Source: JAKFDI01 sp044508835
GTDB taxonomy: Bacteria > Pseudomonadota > Gammaproteobacteria > Burkholderiales > Burkholderiaceae_C
Length of the DNA stretch: 64,000 nucleotides
Direction: 5' to 3'
Assembly (NCBI GenBank): GCA_044508835.1
Contig: JBIQHD010000009.1
Location: forward strand, 62,001 to 126,000
How positions within the stretch are numbered: the first letter of the stretch is position 1; each line of letters starts with the position of its first letter. A program made the position numbers and the translations under genes. This document shows positions 51,209-63,122 of the stretch, in pieces. The notes under the pieces are model-generated. The model was not told the origin of the DNA. It saw nothing but the letters and a program-made list of their open reading frames with translations, and did not search any database.

Positions 51209-52129
51209 ATGAGTCGGGACAACGATCCGGCGGTCGAGCGGGTCGTCGTCCCGCGCACGCACGATCTGGGCGACGGCTTCGAGGTGCGGCGCGCGCTGCC
51301 CTCGACGCAGCGCCGCATGGTCGGCCCCTTCGTCTTCCTCGACCAGATGGGGCCGAGCGTGCTCACCGCCGGCCAGGGCCTGGACGTGCGGCCGCACCCG
51401 CACATCGGCCTGTCCACGCTGACCTGGCTGCTCGACGGCGAGATCGTGCACCGCGACAGCCTGGGCGTGGTGCAGCCCATCCGCCCCGGCGAGGTCAACT
51501 GGATGACGGCCGGGCGCGGCATCGTGCATTCCGAGCGCAGCGCCGCGCAATCGCGGGCTCGCGACCAGCGCCTCTTCGGCCTGCAGTGCTGGGTGGCGCT
51601 GCCCCAGGCGCACGAAGAGCGCGAACCCGGCTTCGCGCACCTCCGCGCCGACGAACTGCCGCGCGAGGAAGGCGAAGGCGTCAGCGCCACCCTCGTCGCC
51701 GGCGAGTTCTTCGGCCGGCGTTCGCCCGTCGAGACGTTCTCCCCGCTGTGCTACGTGGACGTGCACCTGTCGCCGGGCGCCCGCCTGGCCGTGCCGGCGC
51801 TCTACCCCGAGCAGGCGCTGTACGTCGTCGACGGCCGCCTCGACCTCGGCCCCGACGGCGTGCACGAGGCCGGGCGGCTGCTCGTCCTCCGCCCCGGCGC
51901 CGCCATCGACCTGCGCGGCGCCGGCCCCGGCGACACGCGCGTGATGCTGCTCGGCGGCGAGCCGATGGACGGCCCGCGCTATCTCAGCTGGAACTTCGTC
52001 GCGAGCTCGGCCGAGCGCATCGAGCAGGCCGAGGACGACTGGCGCGCCGGCCGCTTCGCGGCGGTGCCGGGCGAGACGGAGTTCATTCCCTTGCCGGTGC
52101 GCGAGGGGAAGCCGGTGCGGTATCCCTGA
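51209..52129 (+). CDS. pirin family protein
   Basis: A 306-residue bicupin. RPHPHIGLSTLTWLLDGEIVHRDSLG carries the His ligands and Glu of the metal site, VNWMTAGRGIVHSER is the next conserved segment, and the C-terminal pirin domain ends in RYLSWNFVASSAERI. Bacterial pirins can be quercetinase-like or regulatory. The role here is not known. It is coupled to the DoxX gene. Confidence 0.93.
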   Translation: MSRDNDPAVERVVVPRTHDLGDGFEVRRALPSTQRRMVGPFVFLDQMGPSVLTAGQGLDVRPHPHIGLSTLTWLLDGEIVHRDSLGVVQPIRPGEVNWMTAGRGIVHSERSAAQSRARDQRLFGLQCWVALPQAHEEREPGFAHLRADELPREEGEGVSATLVAGEFFGRRSPVETFSPLCYVDVHLSPGARLAVPALYPEQALYVVDGRLDLGPDGVHEAGRLLVLRPGAAIDLRGAGPGDTRVMLLGGEPMDGPRYLSWNFVASSAERIEQAEDDWRAGRFAAVPGETEFIPLPVREGKPVRYP

Positions 52130-52320
52130 TCGAGCCGGCCCCCGGCCGAAGGCAACGCGGGTGGCGTCCCGCGTCGACGGCGAGGGGCCTGTTCTCTTGG
52201 GGGCCGTGGCGCGGCTACCACCCACACGCCCTGGGGCCACCGTGGCATGCCGCGGCCCGCGACCTACACTGGCAGGGCCTCGCTCCAGAGGCATGCCGCG
52301 GAACGAGCTTCTCGCGGCCG

Positions 52321-52397
52321 GCCGGCCAGGACGACCTTGCCGGCACGTCGATCTCCCGGGACGACCCAGACGTCGGGCGCTCATGCGCAGAGGAGAT
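52321..52397 (+). ncRNA. guanidine-II (mini-ykkC) riboswitch upstream of gdx
   Basis: Two hairpins each present an ACGA loop closed by GC pairs. Hairpin 1 (52321-52344) is GCCGGC-C-AGG-ACGA-CCT-T-GCCGGC. Hairpin 2 has GGG-ACGA-CCC at 52358-52367, extendable by outer pairs. Two ACGR-loop hairpins separated by a short linker are the defining feature of the guanidine-II class. The linker sequence ATCTCC (52351-52356) is a perfect complement of GGAGAT (52392-52397), which contains the ribosome binding site of gdx, giving a plausible on/off switch for translation. Established class knowledge plus direct pattern; no covariance search was possible. Confidence 0.85.
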
Positions 52398-52402
52398 GTT
52401 CC

Positions 52403-52717
52403 ATGGCCTGGTTCCTGCTGGTCGTCGCCGGCCTGTTCGAGATCGGCTGGGCGATCGGGCTGAAGTACACCGAAGGATTCGCGCGGCTCTGGCCGACCGT
52501 GGGCACGGTCGCTGCGATGGTCGTCAGCATCGGGTTGCTCGGCGCGGCGATGCGGTCCTTGCCCGTCGGCACCGCCTATGCGGTCTGGACCGGCATCGGC
52601 GCGGTGGGCACGGTGGTTCTCGGGATGGTCCTCTTCGGCGAGCCCGCGACGGCCGCGAGGCTCGCCTGCATCGGCCTCATCCTGGCGGGAATCGTGGGCT
52701 TGAAGCTGACGGCTTGA
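52403..52717 (+). CDS. gdx: Gdx/SugE guanidinium exporter (small multidrug resistance family)
   Basis: A 104-residue SMR protein with four membrane helices. MAWFLLVVAGLFEIGWAIGLKYTEGF has the essential Glu13 of helix 1, and YAVWTGIGAVGTVVLGMVLFGE is the SugE-type third helix. SugE members preceded by guanidine riboswitches are guanidinium/H+ antiporters (Gdx), and the RNA upstream supports that assignment over general drug efflux. AGGAG lies seven bases before the ATG. Confidence 0.93.
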   Translation: MAWFLLVVAGLFEIGWAIGLKYTEGFARLWPTVGTVAAMVVSIGLLGAAMRSLPVGTAYAVWTGIGAVGTVVLGMVLFGEPATAARLACIGLILAGIVGLKLTA

Positions 52718-52789
52718 ACGACGAAGCGTCGAACGGCAGCGGTTCGATCGCGAGCCGGCGCCGGCCTCTTGCGGCGCCTCGAAGCGCCG

Positions 52790-53470
52790 TCAATCGGATG
52801 CGCGCGGGTTGCGTCCCGCCAGCGACGCCGCGATGAAGCCCTGCGCCAGCCAGTAGGTGCCGAGGATCCACAGCGACGCGAGCGGGATGGGCGCGTCGAA
52901 CTTGTTGAAGGCGAGCAGGCTGTCGGAGGCGAGGAAGAGCAGGCCGCCGAGAGCCGCGTGGCGCGCCAGGGGCGCATCGGCCGTGCCGCGGGCGCGGGAC
53001 CACCACACCGCCGCCTGCGCCGCCATCGCGGCGATGCACAGCACGTAGGCCAGCACCGGCCACGTCAGCCCCGGCGGGATGCTGGCCCACAGCAGCGACA
53101 CGATGCCCGCCGCCGCTGCGGCATAGAGCACGAAGAACGCCGGCCGCGCCGCGAAGCGCACCGGCACGCTGAAGGCGGCGATGTACGCCAGGTGCGCCAG
53201 CAGGAAGGCGACGAGCCCGGGCAGGAAGCCCTCCTTCGGCCACAGCAGGGCCACGTCGCCGACGAGCGAGAGCAGCAGCCCGAGGCGCACGAAGCGCTGC
53301 TGGCGCGGCCGCCCGGCACCGCGCGGCCAGGCCCAGGCGAGGATGGCGATGGTCGCGAGCGGCTTGAACACCACCACCAGCGCCGGCACGGCGAAGAGGC
53401 CGCCGGCGATGCACAGCAGGGCGAAGAGCAGGGCGGCCCAGGGGAGCAGGCGGTCGAAGGGCAGACGCAT
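52790..53470 (-). CDS. YhhN/TMEM86-family membrane protein (lysoplasmalogenase-like)
   Basis: A 226-residue protein with about eight membrane helices. KPLATIAILAWAW, LSLVGDVALLWPKEGFLPGLVAFLLAHLAYIAAF and the late LFLASDSLLAFNKF, each with conserved Asp in membrane, are signature elements of the YhhN family. Animal TMEM86 members hydrolyse lysoplasmalogen; the bacterial activity is mostly unproven. It is convergent with gdx. Confidence 0.85.
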   Translation of the reverse strand: MRLPFDRLLPWAALLFALLCIAGGLFAVPALVVVFKPLATIAILAWAWPRGAGRPRQQRFVRLGLLLSLVGDVALLWPKEGFLPGLVAFLLAHLAYIAAFSVPVRFAARPAFFVLYAAAAAGIVSLLWASIPPGLTWPVLAYVLCIAAMAAQAAVWWSRARGTADAPLARHAALGGLLFLASDSLLAFNKFDAPIPLASLWILGTYWLAQGFIAASLAGRNPRASD

Positions 53471-53569
53471 GAGGGGAACGGCGCGCGGCCGGCAGCGGGG
53501 ACGCCGGATTCTGCGACGCCGCGCCGGGCGCCGGCCGAGGCCTTTCCCTGGGCCGCGGCCGCGGCGGGC

Positions 53570-55648
<2,079 letters not shown>

Positions 55649-55698
55649 AGCCAGCGCCTGCGCGCCGGCCTGCCGGTTGCGATACTCCCCGGCGCCGC

Positions 55699-56661
55699 AT
55701 GCAAGCCATCCTCGCCGTCACGATCCCGTTCTTCGCCCTGGTGCTGTGCGGCTGGCTGGCGGCGCAGCGCCGCGTGCTGCCCGAGGCGGCGATCCCGGGG
55801 CTGAACGCCTACGTGCTGTTCTTCGCCCTGCCCTGCATGCTGTTCCGCTTCGGCGCCAGCATGCCGTTCTCGCAGCTCATCGACCCGGCGCTGGTCGCCA
55901 TCTACACCGTGTGCGCGCTGGCGACGGTGGCGCTCACGGTGGCGGCCACGCGCCGGCGCGTCGACCTGAAGAACGCCGCCTTCGGCGCCCTGGTGGCGGC
56001 CTTCCCGAACACCGGCTTCATGGGCGTGCCGCTGCTCGTCGCCCTGCTGGGCGAGCGCGCGGCGGGGCCGGTGATCAGCACCATCCTCGTCGACCTGGTG
56101 CTCACCAGCACGCTGTGCCTGGCCATCGCGCAGATGCCGGCCACCGATCCCGGCGCCGGCCTCGGCCGCTCGATCGTGCGCTCGCTGCGCGCGGCGCTGA
56201 CCAACCCGCTGCCCTGGGCCATCGGCCTGGGCGCGCTGGCTGCGGCGCTGGACCTGCGCCTGCCCGGGCCGGCGGCGGAGGTGGTGCGCATGCTGGCCGA
56301 ATCGGCGACGCCGGTGGCGCTGTTCACCATCGGCGCCGTGCTGTGGCGCGCCGGCCAGCACGTGCACACGCGCACGCCGGTGGCCGATTTCCTGCCGGTG
56401 GCGCTGTTCAAGCTGCTGCTGCATCCGGCGCTGGTGATGGGCGCCGGGCTGGCGGCGCGCGCCGCCGGCGCCGAGGTGCCCGCCGCGGGCCTCACGGTGC
56501 TGGTGCTCGCCGCCGCCCTGCCGAGCGCCAGCAACGTCTCGCTGCTGGCCGAGCGCTACGGGGCGGACAACGGCCGGGTGGCCCGCATCATCATGGCGAG
56601 CACGGTGCTCGCGTTCGCCAGCTTCTCGCTGCTGGCCTGGGTGCTCGGCGCCGGCAATTGA
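55699..56661 (+). CDS. AEC-family transporter
   Basis: A 320-residue membrane protein with ten predicted helices in two halves, beginning MQAILAVTIPFFALVLCGWLAAQRRVLPEAAIPGLNAYVLFFALPCMLF, the AEC (auxin efflux carrier/malonate permease) start. FPNTGFMGVPLLVALLGERA is the conserved helix-4 region, and ALPSASNVSLLAERYG its second-half counterpart. Candidate substrates are organic acids. No specific one is indicated by the neighbours. Confidence 0.9.
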   Translation: MQAILAVTIPFFALVLCGWLAAQRRVLPEAAIPGLNAYVLFFALPCMLFRFGASMPFSQLIDPALVAIYTVCALATVALTVAATRRRVDLKNAAFGALVAAFPNTGFMGVPLLVALLGERAAGPVISTILVDLVLTSTLCLAIAQMPATDPGAGLGRSIVRSLRAALTNPLPWAIGLGALAAALDLRLPGPAAEVVRMLAESATPVALFTIGAVLWRAGQHVHTRTPVADFLPVALFKLLLHPALVMGAGLAARAAGAEVPAAGLTVLVLAAALPSASNVSLLAERYGADNGRVARIIMASTVLAFASFSLLAWVLGAGN

Positions 56662-56768
56662 GTTCCGCTATCGCAGCGCTTTAGTCAATCAAGTTCCCAA
56701 AAGACCGGCCGGTCGCCAGACTTCCTTTCCAACGCGGCTCCCCCCGCACACCCCGGAAAAGGAAACCC

Positions 56769-58244
56769 ATGAGCGACACGCGCGCCGAACCCCGCCTGAC
56801 CACCGCCTCCGGCATCCCGGTGGCCGACAACCAGAACTCGATCACGGCCGGCGCGCGCGGGCCCGTGCTGCTGCAGGACTTCCACCTGATCGAGAAGCTG
56901 CAGCACTTCAACCGCGAGCGCGTGCCCGAGCGGGTGGTGCACGCCAAGGGCGCCGGCGCCTACGGCACGTTCACCGTGACCCACGACATCACGCGCTACA
57001 CCTCGGCCCGGCTGTTCGGCGAGATCGGCAAGACCACCGAGACCTTCCTGCGCTTTTCCACCGTGGGCGGCGAGAAGGGCAGCGCCGACAGCGCCCGCGA
57101 CCCGCGCGGCTTCGCGCTGCGCTTCTACACCGAGGACGGCAACTGGGACCTGGTGGGCAACAACACGCCGGTGTTCTTCATCAAGGACGCGATCAACTTC
57201 CCCGACTTCATCCACACCCAGAAGCGCGACCCGCAGACGAACGTGAAGTCGCCGACGGCGATGTGGGACTTCTGGTCGAAGGCGCCGGAATCGCTGCACC
57301 AGGTGACCATCCTGTTCAGCAACCGCGGCACGCCCGCCGGCTACCGCCACATGGACGGCTTCGGCAGCCACACCTTCAGCCTGGTCAACGCCGACGGCGA
57401 GCGGGTGTGGGTGAAGTGGCACCTCAAGACGCGCCAGGGCATCCGCAACCTCAGCGCGGCGCAGGCCACGCAGCTTGCCGGCACCGACCCCGACCACGCC
57501 ACGCGCGACCTGTTCGACGCCATCGCGCGCGGCGACTTCCCGCGCTGGGACGTCCATCTGCAGGCGATGCGCGAGGACGAGCGCCTCGCCTGGGAGCGGC
57601 GCACCGGCTGGAGCGCCTTCGACCTCACCAAGGTGTGGCCGCATGCCGACTTCCCGCGCATCCCCGTGGGCGTGCTGGAGCTCAACCGCAACCCGCAGAA
57701 CTTCCACGCCGAGGTGGAGCAGGCGGCGTTCTCGCCCGCCAACATCGTGCCGGGCATGGGCTTCAGCCCCGACAGGATGCTGCAGGGGCGCCTGTTCGGC
57801 TACCACGACGCGCAGCTGTACCGCGTGGGCACCAACCACCAGCACCTGCCGGTGAACCGGCCGCGCTGCCCCTTCCACACCCACCAGCGCGACGGCGCGA
57901 TGACGGTGCTCAACCCGGGCGGCGCGAAGCACTACCAGACGCTGCAGGCCGGCGGCTCGGCGCCGAGCGGCTTCGGCCACGGCGACCCGGGCTGGGCGAT
58001 CGAGGGCGAGGCCGGCCGCTTCGACCCGCGCGGCGGCGACGACGACTACACCCAGGCCGGCAACCTGTATCGGCTGCTCCCGCCCGCCGAGCGGCGCGAC
58101 CTGGTGGAGAACCTCGCGGCCTCGCTGGCCTCGGTGCCGGCCGACATCGTGGCGGCACAGCTCGAGCACTTCGACCGGGCCGACCCGGCCTACGGCGACG
58201 GCGTGCGCAGCGCACTGGCGGCCCACCCGGCCCTGGCGCGCTGA
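56769..58244 (+). CDS. katA: monofunctional haem catalase
   Basis: A 491-residue small-subunit catalase. His58 in RVVHAKGAGAYG is the distal catalytic His, the distal Asn is in FFIKDAINFPDFIH, and the proximal haem Tyr is in RLFGYHDAQLYR. The NADPH-binding type sequence is typical of clade 3. It converts hydrogen peroxide to water and oxygen in the cytoplasm. The region ahead (56662-56768) has one CTAT at 56668-56671 but no full OxyR pattern. ahpC and ahpF follow, so this is a peroxide-defence block. Confidence 0.96.
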   Translation: MSDTRAEPRLTTASGIPVADNQNSITAGARGPVLLQDFHLIEKLQHFNRERVPERVVHAKGAGAYGTFTVTHDITRYTSARLFGEIGKTTETFLRFSTVGGEKGSADSARDPRGFALRFYTEDGNWDLVGNNTPVFFIKDAINFPDFIHTQKRDPQTNVKSPTAMWDFWSKAPESLHQVTILFSNRGTPAGYRHMDGFGSHTFSLVNADGERVWVKWHLKTRQGIRNLSAAQATQLAGTDPDHATRDLFDAIARGDFPRWDVHLQAMREDERLAWERRTGWSAFDLTKVWPHADFPRIPVGVLELNRNPQNFHAEVEQAAFSPANIVPGMGFSPDRMLQGRLFGYHDAQLYRVGTNHQHLPVNRPRCPFHTHQRDGAMTVLNPGGAKHYQTLQAGGSAPSGFGHGDPGWAIEGEAGRFDPRGGDDDYTQAGNLYRLLPPAERRDLVENLAASLASVPADIVAAQLEHFDRADPAYGDGVRSALAAHPALAR

Positions 58245-58269
58245 CGGCCGGCCTCGACGGGCGTCAATA

Positions 58270-58306
58270 ATAGCCTCACGCTATTTGCCACATTCCGTCA
58301 ATCAAT
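58270..58306 (+). promoter_or_regulatory. OxyR-like operator upstream of ahpC
   Basis: ATAG-N7-CTAT matches perfectly at 58270-58284. At the next 11-base steps ATTC (58292) and CAAT (58303) are partial matches to the third and fourth boxes of the ATAG-N7-CTAT-N7-ATAG-N7-CTAT consensus. The site is about 70-105 bases before the ahpC start, where OxyR activates ahpC in other proteobacteria. Confidence 0.65.
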
Positions 58307-58375
58307 TCGACAAATGCTGCACCGCGGTCGAAAATCGACTCTGTTTCAACCCACCCAACCCAGGAGATCCCCCGA

Positions 58376-58939
58376 ATGTCCGTGATCAACACCCAAGTGA
58401 AGCCGTTCAAAGCCACTGCCTACAAGGGCGGCAAGTTCATCGACGTGAGCGACGAGAACCTGAAGGGCAAGTGGTCGGTGGTCGTGTTCTACCCGGCCGA
58501 CTTCACCTTCGTGTGCCCGACCGAGCTGGAAGACCTGGCCGAGAACTACGCCGAGTTCCAGAAGCTGGGCGTCGAGGTCTACAGCGTCTCGACCGACACG
58601 CACTTCTCGCACAAGGCCTGGCACGACACCTCGGACGCGATCCGCAAGATCCAGTACGCCATGATCGGCGACCCGACCGGCACCATCACGCGCAACTTCG
58701 AGACCATGCGCGAAGACCAGGGCCTGGCCGACCGCGGCACCTTCATCATCGACCCGCAGGGCGTGATCCAGGCCGTGGAAATCACCGCCGAGGGCATCGG
58801 CCGCGACGCCAAGGAGCTGCTGCGCAAGGTCAAGGCCGCGCAGTATGTGGCCGCCCACCCGGGCGAGGTCTGCCCGGCCAAGTGGAGCGAAGGCGCCAAG
58901 ACGCTGAAGCCTTCCTTGGACCTCGTCGGCAAGATTTAA
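58376..58939 (+). CDS. ahpC: alkyl hydroperoxide reductase subunit C (peroxiredoxin)
   Basis: A 187-residue typical 2-Cys peroxiredoxin of the AhpC/Prx1 class. Peroxidatic Cys47 lies in FYPADFTFVCPTE and resolving Cys166 in HPGEVCPAKW. MSVINTQVKPFKATAY is the standard AhpC start. It reduces hydrogen peroxide and organic peroxides with electrons from AhpF, encoded next. GGAGA lies about eight bases before the ATG. Confidence 0.97.
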   Translation: MSVINTQVKPFKATAYKGGKFIDVSDENLKGKWSVVVFYPADFTFVCPTELEDLAENYAEFQKLGVEVYSVSTDTHFSHKAWHDTSDAIRKIQYAMIGDPTGTITRNFETMREDQGLADRGTFIIDPQGVIQAVEITAEGIGRDAKELLRKVKAAQYVAAHPGEVCPAKWSEGAKTLKPSLDLVGKI

Positions 58940-58960
58940 GGCGCAGCGCCTTGCAGACAC

Positions 58961-59015
58961 CCAGCCGGCCCACGAAGCCGGCCGGCTGGTCCGCCCGCCC
59001 CGGCATCCCGGGGCG
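58961..59015 (+). repeat. two tandem hairpins between ahpC and ahpF
   Basis: Hairpin 1 has 10-bp arms CCAGCCGGCC/GGCCGGCTGG (58961-58989) and hairpin 2 has 8-bp arms CGCCCCGG/CCGGGGCG (58996-59015). No T-run follows either. They may protect the ahpC mRNA 3' end or lower read-through, which would explain an ahpC to ahpF ratio above one, as known in other bacteria. Confidence 0.7.
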
Positions 59016-59066
59016 TGGCAGGCCGGCTCTCGAAGTCGCTTGAACAGAACCAAAGGACACCACGAC

Positions 59067-60635
59067 ATGCTGGACGACAACCTCAAGGCCCAACTCGGCG
59101 CGTACCTCGAGCGCGTGACGCAACCCTTCGAGATCGTCGCCTCGCTGAGCGACTCCGAGAGCTCCCGCGACATGCTCTCGCTGCTGCAGACCATCCAGGG
59201 CCTGCGCAGCGACAAGATCACCCTGCGCACCGACGGCCAGGCCGCGCGCAAGCCCTCGTTCACCCTGCAGCGCGCCGGCACCGACACGCGGCTGCGCTTC
59301 GCCGGCCTGCCGCTGGGCCACGAGTTCACCTCGCTGGTGCTGGCGCTGCTGTGGACCGGCGGCCACCCGCCCAAGGTCGAGCCCGAGGTCATCGAGCAGA
59401 TCCAGGCACTGAAGGGCGACTTCGACTTCGAGGTCTACATGTCCCTGACCTGCCACAACTGCCCGGACGTGGTGCAGGCACTGGCGCTGATGGCCATCCT
59501 CAACCCCGACGTGAAGACCACCGTCATCGAGGGCGGCACCTTCCAGGACGAGGTCGAGGCGCGCCAGATCATGGCCGTGCCGATGGTCTTCCTCAACGGC
59601 GAGAACTTCGGCTCGGGCCGCATGACGATCGAGGAGATCCTCGCCAAGCTGGACACCGGCGCCGCCGCGCGCGACGCCGAGAAGCTCTCGGCCCGGGACC
59701 CGTACGACGTGCTGATCGTCGGCGGCGGCCCGGCCGCGGCCGCGGCCGCGGTGTACGCCGCGCGCAAGGGCATCCGCACCGGCATCGCGGCCGAGCGCTT
59801 CGGCGGCCAGGTCAACGACACGCTGGCGATCGAGAACTACATCTCGGTGCTGGAGACCGACGGGCCGAAGTTCGCCCTTGCGCTGGAGGCCCACACGCGA
59901 GCCTACGACGTGGACATCATGAACCTGCAGCGCGCCGAGAAGCTGGTGCCGGCGGCGCAGCCGGGCGGCCTGATCGAGCTGCACCTGGCCAACGGCGGCG
60001 TGCTCAAGGGCAGGTCGGTGATCGTCTCCACCGGCGCGCGCTGGCGCAACGTCAACGTGCCGGGCGAGCAGGAGTACCGCAACAAGGGCGTGGCCTACTG
60101 CCCGCACTGCGACGGCCCGCTGTTCAAGGGCAAGCGCGTGTCGGTGATCGGCGGCGGCAACTCCGGCGTCGAGGCGGCCATCGACCTGGCCGGCGTGGTG
60201 GCGCACGTCACGCTGATCGAGTTCGCCGACCAGCTCAAGGCCGACGCGGTGCTGGTGAAGAAGCTGCAGAGCCTGCCCAACGTGACCATCCACACCAACG
60301 CCCAGACGACCGAGATCACCGGCGCCGACGGCCGCGTCAACGGCCTGCGCTACAAGGACCGCGCCACCGGCGAGGAACACCTGGTCGAACTGGAAGGCGT
60401 GTTCGTGCAGATCGGCCTGGTGCCCAACACCGAATGGCTCAAGGGCACGGTGGAGCTGTCCAAGTTCGGCGAGGTGATCGTCGACGCCAAGGGCGCGACC
60501 AACGTGCCGGGCGTGTTCGCTGCGGGCGACTGCACGACGACGCCGTACAAGCAGATCGTCATCGCCGCCGGCGACGGGGCGAAGGCGGCGCTGTCGGCGT
60601 TCGACCACCTGATTCGCAGTTCGGTGGGGGCGTGA
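59067..60635 (+). CDS. ahpF: alkyl hydroperoxide reductase subunit F
   Basis: A 522-residue flavoprotein. The N-terminal double-thioredoxin domain carries the redox pair CHNC (129-132), followed by the thioredoxin-reductase-like part with FAD site GGGPAAAAAAVYAAR, NAD site IGGGNSGVEAA and catalytic CPHC in VAYCPHCDGPLF. It transfers electrons from NADH to AhpC. The ATG at MLDDNLKAQLG was chosen because this is the family N-terminus and GGA lies upstream; an earlier in-frame ATG adds nine unrelated residues. Confidence 0.96.
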   Translation: MLDDNLKAQLGAYLERVTQPFEIVASLSDSESSRDMLSLLQTIQGLRSDKITLRTDGQAARKPSFTLQRAGTDTRLRFAGLPLGHEFTSLVLALLWTGGHPPKVEPEVIEQIQALKGDFDFEVYMSLTCHNCPDVVQALALMAILNPDVKTTVIEGGTFQDEVEARQIMAVPMVFLNGENFGSGRMTIEEILAKLDTGAAARDAEKLSARDPYDVLIVGGGPAAAAAAVYAARKGIRTGIAAERFGGQVNDTLAIENYISVLETDGPKFALALEAHTRAYDVDIMNLQRAEKLVPAAQPGGLIELHLANGGVLKGRSVIVSTGARWRNVNVPGEQEYRNKGVAYCPHCDGPLFKGKRVSVIGGGNSGVEAAIDLAGVVAHVTLIEFADQLKADAVLVKKLQSLPNVTIHTNAQTTEITGADGRVNGLRYKDRATGEEHLVELEGVFVQIGLVPNTEWLKGTVELSKFGEVIVDAKGATNVPGVFAAGDCTTTPYKQIVIAAGDGAKAALSAFDHLIRSSVGA

Positions 60636-60651
60636 GCCCTCCCTCCTTCGT

Positions 60652-60690
60652 CCGTTCGCCCTGAGCCTGTCGAAGGGTCAGTGCGAACGG
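60652..60690. repeat. single REP-like unit after ahpF
   Basis: CCGTTCGC (60652-60659) and GCGAACGG (60683-60690) enclose CTGAGCCTGTCGAAGG, the same core as in the cluster at 43020-43155. It lies between the convergent ends of ahpF and priA. Confidence 0.85.
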
Positions 60691-60718
60691 TTCTCTGCGG
60701 ACGACCGTCGGGGCGGGG

Positions 60719-62809
<2,091 letters not shown>

Positions 62810-63122
62810 AGCGCTGAAAGCTCACCTGCTTTCGAGACAGTTGCAGCAAGTCCATGATTCGCAAGGCATTTGAAAGATTTCCAGCCAAGCTGTGGATAAC
62901 TTTGTGGGAAAGATGCCTGGAATCGCGCTAAAGCCTTGATTCATCGCCCGCTCCGCTGGGCTGCCCTTTTTATGAGCAGCCGAGCGAAATCAATGAAATC
63001 AATGACTTAGCTCACTCCTCGGCGGCAGGGGATGTTGCGATGCAACAGTCGGTGACTGGGCGCTCTCCCACTTGACTTTTGGGGATAAGTCAAGCCCTGA
63101 GCGTCTACTTACTCGGCAAAAC
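62810..63122. other. priA-hemE intergenic region with DnaA-box-like sites and a hairpin
   Basis: No open gene is seen in these 313 bases. TGTGGATAA (62891-62899) is the exact complement of the DnaA box TTATCCACA, and TGGGGATAA (63080-63088) differs from it by one base. The inverted repeat CTTGACTT/AAGTCAAG (63071-63094) lies about 30 bases after the hemE stop. The sequence is AT-richer than the neighbouring genes. Confidence 0.55.

Noticed and set aside
56662..56768. OxyR site before katA
   Set aside because: Only CTAT at 56668 and an ATTG eleven bases before it fit; the third and fourth boxes do not match.
62810..63122. Chromosomal replication origin
   Set aside because: One exact and one imperfect DnaA box without a cluster, AT-rich unwinding element or dnaA/dnaN neighbours is not enough.
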